A stretch of DNA of 5,204 bases from Solobacterium sp. (GTDB lineage: Bacteria > Bacillota_I > Bacilli_A > Erysipelotrichales > Erysipelotrichaceae), in NCBI GenBank assembly GCA_016284975.1, contig JAEEPV010000225.1, forward strand, positions 1 to 5,204. Reading direction: 5' to 3'. Below the pieces are notes generated by a model. That model was not told the origin of the DNA. It ran no database searches and saw only the letters and a program-made list of their open reading frames with translations. Both the position numbers and the translations under genes were made by a program. Shown here piece after piece: positions 1 through 5,204 of the stretch (its first letter is position 1; each line of letters opens with the position of its first letter).

Positions 1-830
1 ATGATCGTATCCTCGATCGAAACAGAAAGATCACTTACGGCACTGAGGAGATAATCGTCACCAATCAGGCACAGACGATGATCTTCCTTTTCAGGCAGAA
101 GTGAATAATACCGGTCCGTAATTGCAGTAAAAACCAGATCCGTATAACCCTGCCTTCCCTCTTCCGTCAGGTGAATCTGATCCTCATAAAAATATTCCGG
201 ATGATCTTTGGAATACGTATCCCAGTCAATGATGGTAAGGTTTTCAAATTCGCCGCTGAGATTCCAAATCTTTTCGGTATTGTAAAACTGCCAGTTGTTG
301 GTGGTCGTGAGCCAGAATACCTGCCTCTCACCACACAGCCGAACGATTTCTTCACATACCGGAACATCCAGCGGAGAATTCGTACCCAGACCGATCACGA
401 CCGGACCGAAATCCGCACCTTTTTCCAGATGATCCTGAATGATGTAATAGGCCGGATAATAGGAGCGGTTTTCCCTGGCATCTACTTCGCCGTTTGGAAA
501 TGCGCTCAGAATATTTGCCCTTGCGCCAAGCATGACCGAATCTCCGATCGCAAGCATTGGTAGCTGCGCCGTATGCACGGTCAGAGCCCGCCAGGATGGA
601 TCCTGCCGCATCGCAATCAGTTCTGACTGAACGGCATAATAGCTGGCCTGCATCTCATCCAGACGCGCACGGGCAGAAGTCAGACGTTCTTCGAGTTCTG
701 CCCGCTGTGCCTCCTGCAGTTCCCGCCGTTTTTTCTCTTTGCTGGAATGGATCCCGATTGGCACCAGGATTACGATGCATGCAAGAAGAATGACAATGAG
801 AATCAGTTTCTGTTTCAGTTTTTGGTTCAT
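1..830 (-). CDS. Membrane-anchored SGNH/GDSL-type hydrolase, 3' end cut by the window edge
   Basis: This reading frame is open from an ATG at 830 to the left edge (276 codons and two bases, no stop). Residues 8-27 form a hydrophobic helix after a lysine-rich start, giving a signal anchor with the rest outside the cell. Residues 31-75 are charged and probably coiled-coil. The SGNH domain spans about 90-240: AIGDSVMLGA (94-103, nucleophile Ser98), GLGTN (147-151, Asn151) and EDQIHL (216-221, Asp217 and His220). The GDSVMLG form resembles the SGNH domain of OatA-like O-acetyltransferases, so an esterase or acyltransferase acting on cell-wall or surface glycans is an inference; the substrate is unknown. 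No multi-pass acyltransferase-3 domain is visible. An in-frame TGA at 852-854 and the lack of another upstream start fix the ATG. The ribosome binding site is poor: GAGGAAG lies about 16 nt upstream. The gene follows the etfA terminator and has no evident link to butyrate synthesis. Confidence 0.85.
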   Translation of the reverse strand, partial: MNQKLKQKLILIVILLACIVILVPIGIHSSKEKKRRELQEAQRAELEERLTSARARLDEMQASYYAVQSELIAMRQDPSWRALTVHTAQLPMLAIGDSVMLGARANILSAFPNGEVDARENRSYYPAYYIIQDHLEKGADFGPVVIGLGTNSPLDVPVCEEIVRLCGERQVFWLTTTNNWQFYNTEKIWNLSGEFENLTIIDWDTYSKDHPEYFYEDQIHLTEEGRQGYTDLVFTAITDRYYSLLPEKEDHRLCLIGDDYLLSAVSDLSVSIEDTI

Positions 831-881
831 ACAAGAAAACGTTACGCTTCCTCACGGAGAAAATCCACTTACGCAGCCAGT

Positions 882-918
882 AAAAAACGCTGATCCCTTG
901 TACAGAAATCAGCGTTTT
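882..918 (-). terminator. Rho-independent terminator after etfA
   Basis: A perfect 11-bp inverted repeat pairs 884-894 with 908-918 (AAAACGCTGAT against ATCAGCGTTTT) around a 13-nt loop. On the minus strand the stem is followed by six T (complement of 882-887). It starts 18 nt past the etfA stop, so it should end the butyrate operon transcript. Read on the plus strand it has only four T after the stem, so termination that way would be weaker. Confidence 0.88.
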
Positions 919-935
919 GAAATACAACGAATTGC

Positions 936-1988
936 TTATGCGGTCTTCTTTGCCTTTTCCGCTTTGATCTTATCCGTCAGCAGCGGAACGATCTTGTTCA
1001 GATCACCGACGATGCCATAGTCTGCGACATCGAAGATCGGGGCGTTTTCATCCTTGTTGATGGCAATGATGAAGTCTGACTCTTCCATACCCGCAACGTG
1101 CTGAATCGCACCGGAGATACCGATTGCGAAATACACCTTCGGACGGACGGTTTTACCGGTCTGTCCAACCTGCATTTCCTTTGGCATCCAGCCGCTGTCA
1201 ACGACTGCACGCGAGCAGGAAACCGTTCCGCCGAGTGCTTCTGCCAGATCTTCCAGAAGCTTGAAGTTTTCTTTGGAACCGACACCGCGTCCTCCGGAAA
1301 CAAGGATCTTGGCATCTGCGATATCCGCGATGTTAGAGACTTCCTTGACGATATCAAGGATCTCAACATAGCAGTTGTTCGGAGTAAAGCCCGGGTTGTA
1401 GTTAATGACTTCTGCCTTTGCGCCTGCGATCGGAGCGATCTTCTGCATGACGCCCGGTCTTACGGTAGCCATCTGCGGACGGTTGTCCGGGCAGGCGATC
1501 GTAGCGATCGTATTTCCGCCGAATGCCGGACGGGTCATGAGCAGCTGCTTATGTTTCTGTTCCTGTCCCGGAATCGGAGTAAGCGGGAAATCACCGATTT
1601 CAAGCAGTGTGCAGTCTGCGGTAAGACCGGTCTTGACGCGGGCACTGGTGCGCGGGCCAAGATCACGGCCGATGGCAGTTGCGCCTACCAGCATGATTTC
1701 AGGCTTGTATTCATTGATAACCGATGCCAGTGCGTGTGTATACGGTTCAGTACGGTAATCCTTCAGTTCCGGATCATCGACAACGATAACGCGGTCTGCA
1801 CCATAGGCAGCCAGTTCATCCACAAGAGAACCGACATTGGAACCGATCAGAACGGCTGTCACCTTCTTCTCATCCAGATCCGCCGCAAGATCCTTCGCCT
1901 TGCCAAGCAGTTCGAATGCAATATTGGAAAGCTTGTTGTCCACCTGCTGCGCGTAAATAAATACGCCTTTATATTCTTCTAATCCCAT
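936..1988 (-). CDS. etfA: Electron transfer flavoprotein subunit alpha, bifurcating type
   Basis: This 350-residue protein is the large subunit of the cytoplasmic Etf heterodimer that carries electrons to butyryl-CoA dehydrogenase. The N-terminal Etf domain (about 5-190) contains VGATAIGRDLGPR (101-113) and TGLTADCTLLEI (120-131), a form typical of clostridial bifurcating Etfs. The C-terminal FAD-binding domain (about 220-340) has SGGRGVGSKENF (231-242), SRAVVDSGW (259-267), QVGQTGKTVRP (273-283), GISGAIQHVAGM (290-301) with conserved His297, and INKDENAPIFDVADYGIVGD (310-329). In this family the alpha-domain FAD shuttles electrons while a second FAD at the subunit interface bifurcates them. 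Length is normal and no key motif is broken. The start at 1988 is set by a strong ribosome binding site overlapping the etfB stop. It is the last operon gene, followed by the terminator. The tail EKAKKTA is lysine-rich and unremarkable. Family assignment is certain; bifurcation is inferred from sequence type and operon context. Confidence 0.97.
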   Translation of the reverse strand: MGLEEYKGVFIYAQQVDNKLSNIAFELLGKAKDLAADLDEKKVTAVLIGSNVGSLVDELAAYGADRVIVVDDPELKDYRTEPYTHALASVINEYKPEIMLVGATAIGRDLGPRTSARVKTGLTADCTLLEIGDFPLTPIPGQEQKHKQLLMTRPAFGGNTIATIACPDNRPQMATVRPGVMQKIAPIAGAKAEVINYNPGFTPNNCYVEILDIVKEVSNIADIADAKILVSGGRGVGSKENFKLLEDLAEALGGTVSCSRAVVDSGWMPKEMQVGQTGKTVRPKVYFAIGISGAIQHVAGMEESDFIIAINKDENAPIFDVADYGIVGDLNKIVPLLTDKIKAEKAKKTA

Positions 1989-1997
1989 TCTCCTGGA

Positions 1998-2004
1998 CCT
2001 CCTT
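1998..2004 (-). promoter_or_regulatory. etfA ribosome binding site overlapping the etfB stop codon
   Basis: The minus strand reads TAAGGAGG: the etfB stop TAA (2005-2003) shares its last two A residues with the AAGGAGG Shine-Dalgarno sequence. The site is 9 nt from the etfA ATG, and the two genes are 14 nt apart. This arrangement favours translational coupling, which suits two subunits needed in equal amounts. Confidence 0.85.
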
Positions 2005-2791
2005 AGATGATGTTCTTCTCAGCGAGCTTGGCGGCAATGCCGTCGGCAGCTTCCTGAGGAGAATCCGGGGTAACGACCGTTCCCTTGCCTTTGGCTACCT
2101 TGTCGCTTGCCTTGGCAATCTTGGTCGGTGAACCGTTGAGACCGATATTGGAATCCTCAACATCGAGCTGTGCACGGCCCCATACCGTTACTTCTTTGTC
2201 GAACGCATCAAAGATTCCGCCCGGCGTCATGTAACGCGGCTCATTGAGTTCGGAAAGTGCAGTGATCAGGCACGGCATATTGGCTTTGAGCATCATGTAT
2301 CCATCATCAAACATGCGCTTTACGGTAACGGTGCTGCCATCGACTTTGATCTCTCTTGCATAGGAGATTGTCGGAATTCCAAGATGTTCCGCAATCTGCG
2401 GACCGACCTGTGCCGTATCACCATCGATTGCCTGACGGCCGGTGATGATCAGATCATATTCCATATTCTTGAGCGCACCTGCAATTGTGCTGGAAGTCGC
2501 CCAGGTATCGGCACCGCCAAGTACACGGTCCGTGATCAGCAGTGCATCATCCGCACCCATTGCCAGTGCTTCCCGCAAAACGGCATCTGCTTTCGGAAGA
2601 CCCATGGTGAGTACTGTGACCTTAACGTTTTCCGGATCCGCATCCTTGATGCGAAGTGCCGCTTCAAGGCCTGCCTTGTCATCCGGATTCATGATCGCAA
2701 GCATCGCCTGACGATCCAGTGTTCCGTCCGGTTTGAATTTGACGCCGCCGGCAGTATCCGGAACCTGCTTAATGCAAACTACAATTTTCAT
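2003..2791 (-). CDS. etfB: Electron transfer flavoprotein subunit beta, bifurcating type
   Basis: This 262-residue protein is the small Etf subunit, partner of the etfA product. It opens with MKIVVCIKQVPDT (1-13), the usual start of clostridial EtfB. Other landmarks are NPDDKAGLEAALRIKD (35-50), TMGLPKADAVLREALAMGAD (62-81), GGADTWATSSTIAGAL (92-107), GRQAIDGDTAQVGPQIAE (118-135) and the Etf-beta signature region ELNEPRYMTPGGIFDAF (181-197). The DGDTAQVGP form is characteristic of Etfs that bind a second FAD rather than AMP at this site, as in known electron-bifurcating Bcd-Etf complexes. NADH oxidation at this FAD is the family role; it has not been shown for this protein. Length is standard. 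The gene starts 19 nt after bcd with an AAAGGGG site (2803-2809) 11 nt before the ATG. Gene order bcd-etfB-etfA is the conserved one. Confidence 0.97.
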   Translation of the reverse strand: MKIVVCIKQVPDTAGGVKFKPDGTLDRQAMLAIMNPDDKAGLEAALRIKDADPENVKVTVLTMGLPKADAVLREALAMGADDALLITDRVLGGADTWATSSTIAGALKNMEYDLIITGRQAIDGDTAQVGPQIAEHLGIPTISYAREIKVDGSTVTVKRMFDDGYMMLKANMPCLITALSELNEPRYMTPGGIFDAFDKEVTVWGRAQLDVEDSNIGLNGSPTKIAKASDKVAKGKGTVVTPDSPQEAADGIAAKLAEKNII

Positions 2792-2810
2792 AGTTTCTGA
2801 TTCCCCTTTC

Positions 2811-3971
2811 TTACTTCAGCAGCGCGCCGGAGATAACCATGCGCTGAACTTCGGAAGTACCTTCGTAGATCTCTGTGATCTTGGCGTCACGCATCATGCG
2901 CTCCACTTCGTATTCACGGATATATCCATAACCGCCCATCAGCTGGACACATTTGGTTGTAACATCCATGGCGGTTTCGGCTGCGAACAGTTTTGCCTGG
3001 GCAGCTTCTACGCTGTAGGAAGACTGGGTGCGCTTTGCCTCAGCAGCCTTATAGACCAGCAGCCGGGCAGCTTCGATCTGTGTTGCCATGTTGGCAAGCT
3101 GGAACTGGGTGTTCTGGAACTGTGCGATGGAACGGCCGAACTGCTTGCGTTCCTTGACATACTGAACCGTACGGTCAAGAGCACCTTCGGCAAGACCAAG
3201 CGCCTGTGCGGCGATACCGATACGGCCGCCGTCGAGTGTATGCATGGCATTGGCAAATCCCTTGCCGCGGACACCGAGCAGGTTGTCCTTCGGAATCCGG
3301 CAGTCCTGGAAAATCAGTTCATAGGTCGCGGATCCGCGGATACCCATTTTCTTTTCCTTGACACCGAATGTGAATCCCGGTGTTCCCTTTTCTACAATAA
3401 AGGTGGAGAAACGTTTCTGCTTGCGGCCTTTTTTGTCTTCAACGATATCGGTATATGCGATGACAATGTAGATGTCCGCTTCCTTACCGTTGGTGATAAA
3501 GCACTTGGAGCCGTTGAGCACCCATTCCTGAGTTGCTTCATCAAATACCGCTTTGGTCTGTGCCCCCTGTGCGTCGGTACCGGCGCCCGGTTCAGTCAGC
3601 GCAAATGCGCCGAGCTTTTCCCCTTTTGCCAGAGGTACGACATATTTCTGTTTCTGCTCTTCCGTACCATAGGTCATGATCGGGTCGATGCAGAGTGAGG
3701 TATGAGCACTGATGATAACGCTGGTCGTACCGCAGACTTTCGCCATTTCCTCAACACACATGACATAGGTCAGCGGATCGCATCCCTGTCCGCCATATTC
3801 CTTTGGTACCGGAATACCCATAAATCCATACTTCTGAAGCTTCGTGACGGTCTCGCGCGGGAACTGTTCTGTTTCATCCGTTTCAATCGCGAGCGGCTTC
3901 ACTTCCTTTTCGGCAAATTCACGAAAGAGGGAACGTGCCATTTCGTGTTTCTGATCCAGTTGGAAATCCAT
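2811..3971 (-). CDS. bcd: Short-chain acyl-CoA dehydrogenase (butyryl-CoA dehydrogenase)
   Basis: This 386-residue cytoplasmic flavoenzyme reduces crotonyl-CoA to butyryl-CoA with electrons from EtfAB. All three acyl-CoA dehydrogenase regions are present: an N-terminal helical domain (1-120), a middle beta domain with [14 protein letters not shown] (121-134) and [10 protein letters not shown] (153-162), and a C-terminal helical domain with [14 protein letters not shown] (246-259), ERKQFGR (274-280) and [20 protein letters not shown] (343-362). The catalytic base is Glu370 in [11 protein letters not shown] (367-377). Overall length is a few residues above the usual roughly 380, partly because of a charged loop at about 174-188 ([15 protein letters not shown]), longer than in the Megasphaera enzyme as I recall it. 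A GGAGG site 10 nt before the ATG supports the start. It lies between hbd and etfB, which identifies the physiological acceptor partner. Another short-chain acyl-CoA substrate is possible, but the operon argues strongly for crotonyl/butyryl-CoA. Confidence 0.96.
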   Translation of the reverse strand: MDFQLDQKHEMARSLFREFAEKEVKPLAIETDETEQFPRETVTKLQKYGFMGIPVPKEYGGQGCDPLTYVMCVEEMAKVCGTTSVIISAHTSLCIDPIMTYGTEEQKQKYVVPLAKGEKLGAFALTEPGAGTDAQGAQTKAVFDEATQEWVLNGSKCFITNGKEADIYIVIAYTDIVEDKKGRKQKRFSTFIVEKGTPGFTFGVKEKKMGIRGSATYELIFQDCRIPKDNLLGVRGKGFANAMHTLDGGRIGIAAQALGLAEGALDRTVQYVKERKQFGRSIAQFQNTQFQLANMATQIEAARLLVYKAAEAKRTQSSYSVEAAQAKLFAAETAMDVTTKCVQLMGGYGYIREYEVERMMRDAKITEIYEGTSEVQRMVISGALLK

Positions 3972-3981
3972 AGTTTCAATT

Positions 3982-3986
3982 CCTCC
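3982..3986 (-). promoter_or_regulatory. bcd ribosome binding site
   Basis: GGAGG (inside TTTGGAGGAATT on the minus strand) lies 10 nt before the bcd ATG and supports that start. It follows two hairpins in the hbd-bcd leader, and the same GAAACTATG context recurs at the start of etfB. Confidence 0.8.
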
Positions 3987-3994
3987 AAATTATT

Positions 3995-4006
3995 TCTGTA
4001 CGCAGA
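3995..4006 (-). other. Short inverted repeat upstream of the bcd ribosome binding site
   Basis: On the minus strand TCTG-CGTA-CAGA can form a 4-bp stem with a 4-nt loop, 8 nt before the bcd Shine-Dalgarno sequence. It is short and could be chance. It is listed because it sits beside the larger hairpin at 4011-4033. Confidence 0.35.
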
Positions 4007-4010
4007 TAAG

Positions 4011-4033
4011 CCGGGTGCCCTGAAAACACCCGG
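4011..4033 (-). other. GC-rich hairpin in the hbd-bcd intergenic gap
   Basis: CCGGGTG (4011-4017) pairs perfectly with CACCCGG (4027-4033) around a 9-nt loop. On the minus strand the stem starts 11 nt after the hbd stop and is followed by CTTATCTGCG, with no T run. It therefore does not look like an efficient intrinsic terminator. A role in mRNA processing, 3' end protection of a crt-hbd segment, or partial attenuation is inferred from its position between the two halves of the operon. Confidence 0.65.
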
Positions 4034-4044
4034 TATCCCGTTAT

Positions 4045-4920
4045 TTATTTCGCGTCAACGGCTACCTTGCCGCCATCGCTGTAATCATAGAAGCCAATAC
4101 CCGTCTTGACACCAAGGTGCTTGCCGCGGACCATCTTGCGGAGCAGTGTGCAGGCACGGTACTTGCTGTCACCGGTTTCTTTGTAAATAACATCCATGAT
4201 CGCCAGAACGATATCAAGACCGATATAGTCGCCGAGTTCCAGCGGTCCCATCGGATGGTTGCAGCCAAGCTTCATGGCAGTATCGATTCCTTCAATGCTG
4301 GCAATACCTTCGCTGTAGACCTGGATACCTTCGTTGATCATCGGAACGAGGATACGGTTTACGACAAAGCCCGGAGCCTCTTCGACCTGAACCGGTGTCT
4401 TGCCGAGCATCTCGGAAATTTCTTTAACCTTGGCAACCGTTTCCGCCGGTGTGTTGATGCCTGCGATTACTTCAACCAGCTTCATGACCGGAGCCGGATT
4501 GAAGAAATGCATGCCGATGACCGGTTTGGAAAGACCGGCACCGATCTCTGTGATGGAAAGGCTGGAGGTGTTGGAAGCGTAGATGCAGTTTTCGTTTTTG
4601 ACGATCTCATCCTGAAGCTGCTTGAAGCAGTCTTTCTTCAGCTGCATGACTTCAAGAGCTGCCTCAACCACAAGATCCGGATCCACTGCCTGATCATTCA
4701 GGCCGCACTGGATCTTATCGAGAATCTTATCTGCATCTTCCTGAGCCATCTTGCCCTTGGCAATGCGCTTGTCAAAGCCCTTCTTGACCATTGCCTTGCC
4801 ATTGTCCGCAAACTCCTGCTTGATGTCGCACAGATAAACTTTTTCAATCTGATCGCACTGCGCAAATGCCTGCGCAATACCGCGTCCCATTGTACCGGCG
4901 CCGATTACTGCTACTTTCAT
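4045..4920 (-). CDS. hbd: 3-hydroxybutyryl-CoA dehydrogenase
   Basis: This 291-residue cytoplasmic enzyme reduces acetoacetyl-CoA to 3-hydroxybutyryl-CoA with NAD(P)H. The N-terminal Rossmann fold begins MKVAVIGAGTMGRGIAQAFA with the GxGxxG dinucleotide loop at 7-12. Asp32 at the end of the second strand suggests NADH preference. Expected active-site residues are present: Ser119 in ASNTSS (115-120), His138 in GMHFFNPAPVMKLVEV (136-151), Glu150 in the same stretch and Asn188 in GFVVNRILVPMINEG (184-198). The C-terminal helical dimerisation domain carries GCNHPMGPLELGDYIGLD (219-236) and ends GFYDY followed by a tail of about ten residues. The Ser119-His138 segment is about two residues shorter than in human HADH, counted from memory. 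GAGGAG (4932-4937) lies 11 nt before the ATG, and the gap to crt is 21 nt. The long-chain family member FadB is excluded by the single-domain length. Confidence 0.97.
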   Translation of the reverse strand: MKVAVIGAGTMGRGIAQAFAQCDQIEKVYLCDIKQEFADNGKAMVKKGFDKRIAKGKMAQEDADKILDKIQCGLNDQAVDPDLVVEAALEVMQLKKDCFKQLQDEIVKNENCIYASNTSSLSITEIGAGLSKPVIGMHFFNPAPVMKLVEVIAGINTPAETVAKVKEISEMLGKTPVQVEEAPGFVVNRILVPMINEGIQVYSEGIASIEGIDTAMKLGCNHPMGPLELGDYIGLDIVLAIMDVIYKETGDSKYRACTLLRKMVRGKHLGVKTGIGFYDYSDGGKVAVDAK

Positions 4921-4941
4921 TGTTTTCTAATCTCCTCTTTA

Positions 4942-5204
4942 TTAGTTATTTGTAAAGTTCTTCTCTTTGCGTTTTTCCATGAATGCGGTCATGCCTTCCA
5001 CCTGATCATGGGTTTCAAAGCAGTCTCCGAAGAGCTTCTCTTCCAGAACGATCGCATCATCCATCTTCAGTTCCAAACCCTCATTGATGGCCTTCTTGCA
5101 CTGACGCACCGCGATCGGAGCATTCTTTGCAATTCCTGAAGCAAGCTTTTCTGCCGTCGGCATCAGTTCTTCCTGCGGAACGACCTGATTGACAAGACCA
5201 ACCC
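4942..5204 (-). CDS. crt: Crotonase (3-hydroxybutyryl-CoA dehydratase), C-terminal 86 residues only
   Basis: The frame is open from the right edge to a TAA at 4942-4944, so the 5' part of the gene lies outside the window. The visible protein begins VGLVNQVVPQEELMPTAEKL and continues through ASGIAKNAPIAVRQCKKAIN to CFETHDQVEGMTAFMEKRKE and KNFTNN. These match the C-terminal helical trimerisation region of enoyl-CoA hydratases of the clostridial Crt type. The two catalytic glutamates and oxyanion-hole residues lie upstream and cannot be checked. In this pathway the enzyme dehydrates 3-hydroxybutyryl-CoA to crotonyl-CoA. Its position 21 nt before hbd supports Crt over a beta-oxidation hydratase. 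The internal ATG at 5163 is not the start, because the family sequence continues upstream of it in frame to the edge. Confidence 0.93.
   Translation of the reverse strand, partial: VGLVNQVVPQEELMPTAEKLASGIAKNAPIAVRQCKKAINEGLELKMDDAIVLEEKLFGDCFETHDQVEGMTAFMEKRKEKNFTNN

Noticed and set aside
171..563. Plus-strand open frames at 171-563 and 557-793
   Set aside because: The minus-strand frame through this region is open across 830 bases and encodes ordered SGNH motifs, so these are shadows.
775..830. Lipoprotein signal (LLAC at residues 15-18) in the SGNH protein
   Set aside because: The residues after Cys18 stay strongly hydrophobic to about residue 27 and the preceding h-region is short, which fits a transmembrane anchor better than a cleaved lipobox.
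895..925. Possible promoter TTGTAT-17-TGTACA on the minus strand before the SGNH gene
   Set aside because: The -10 matches only about half of consensus and the elements overlap the terminator stem. The support is too weak to annotate.
1495..1512. Repeated CGATCGTA units inside etfA
   Set aside because: They encode the repeated Ile-Ala-Thr-Ile-Ala peptide of EtfA in frame, so codon choice explains the short repeat.
1098..1982. Plus-strand open frame (294 codons) opposite etfA
   Set aside because: It is entirely antisense to etfA, whose every family motif is intact, and its translation is not protein-like.
2733..3698. Plus-strand open frame (321 codons) opposite bcd and the start of etfB
   Set aside because: It is antisense to conserved coding sequence, is cysteine- and phenylalanine-rich without domain logic, and has no plausible ribosome binding site or neighbours on that strand.
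4117..5139. Long plus-strand open frame (340 codons) opposite hbd and crt
   Set aside because: It lies antisense to two genes with clear family motifs, spans their intergenic gap, and its translation has no recognisable domain. Rare stop complements in the real genes explain it.

Overview
The window is the downstream part of a butyryl-CoA synthesis operon, with all genes on the minus strand. Read in transcription order (right to left) it holds the 3' end of crotonase (crt), 3-hydroxybutyryl-CoA dehydrogenase (hbd), short-chain acyl-CoA dehydrogenase (bcd), and electron transfer flavoprotein subunits beta (etfB) and alpha (etfA). An intrinsic terminator follows etfA. Beyond it lies a separate minus-strand gene, cut by the left edge, for a membrane-anchored SGNH/GDSL-type hydrolase.

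The gene set, its tight spacing (gaps of 14 to 73 nt), the AGGAGG-type ribosome binding sites and the bifurcating-type Etf sequences point to an anaerobic, butyrate-forming Bacillota (clostridial or erysipelotrichial gut type). Base composition looks moderate, near 50% GC by eye. I cannot name the genus or species from this window.

The genes form one pathway. Hbd reduces acetoacetyl-CoA to 3-hydroxybutyryl-CoA, Crt dehydrates that to crotonyl-CoA, and the Bcd-EtfAB complex reduces crotonyl-CoA to butyryl-CoA. In characterised relatives the last step is coupled to ferredoxin reduction by flavin-based electron bifurcation. Thiolase, the terminal butyrate genes and the operon promoter are not in the window; the promoter presumably lies beyond the right edge.

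The core is a well-known system and looks intact. The less ordinary points are a GC-rich hairpin in the only long intergenic gap (hbd-bcd), a charged loop insertion in Bcd, and the unrelated SGNH protein after the terminator. That protein ends, within the window, in a motif resembling the start of a second SGNH domain with the nucleophile serine replaced. I found no RNA genes, mobile elements, CRISPR arrays or long repeats, and no gene-free stretch over 300 bases; the largest gap is the 105 nt between etfA and the SGNH gene.
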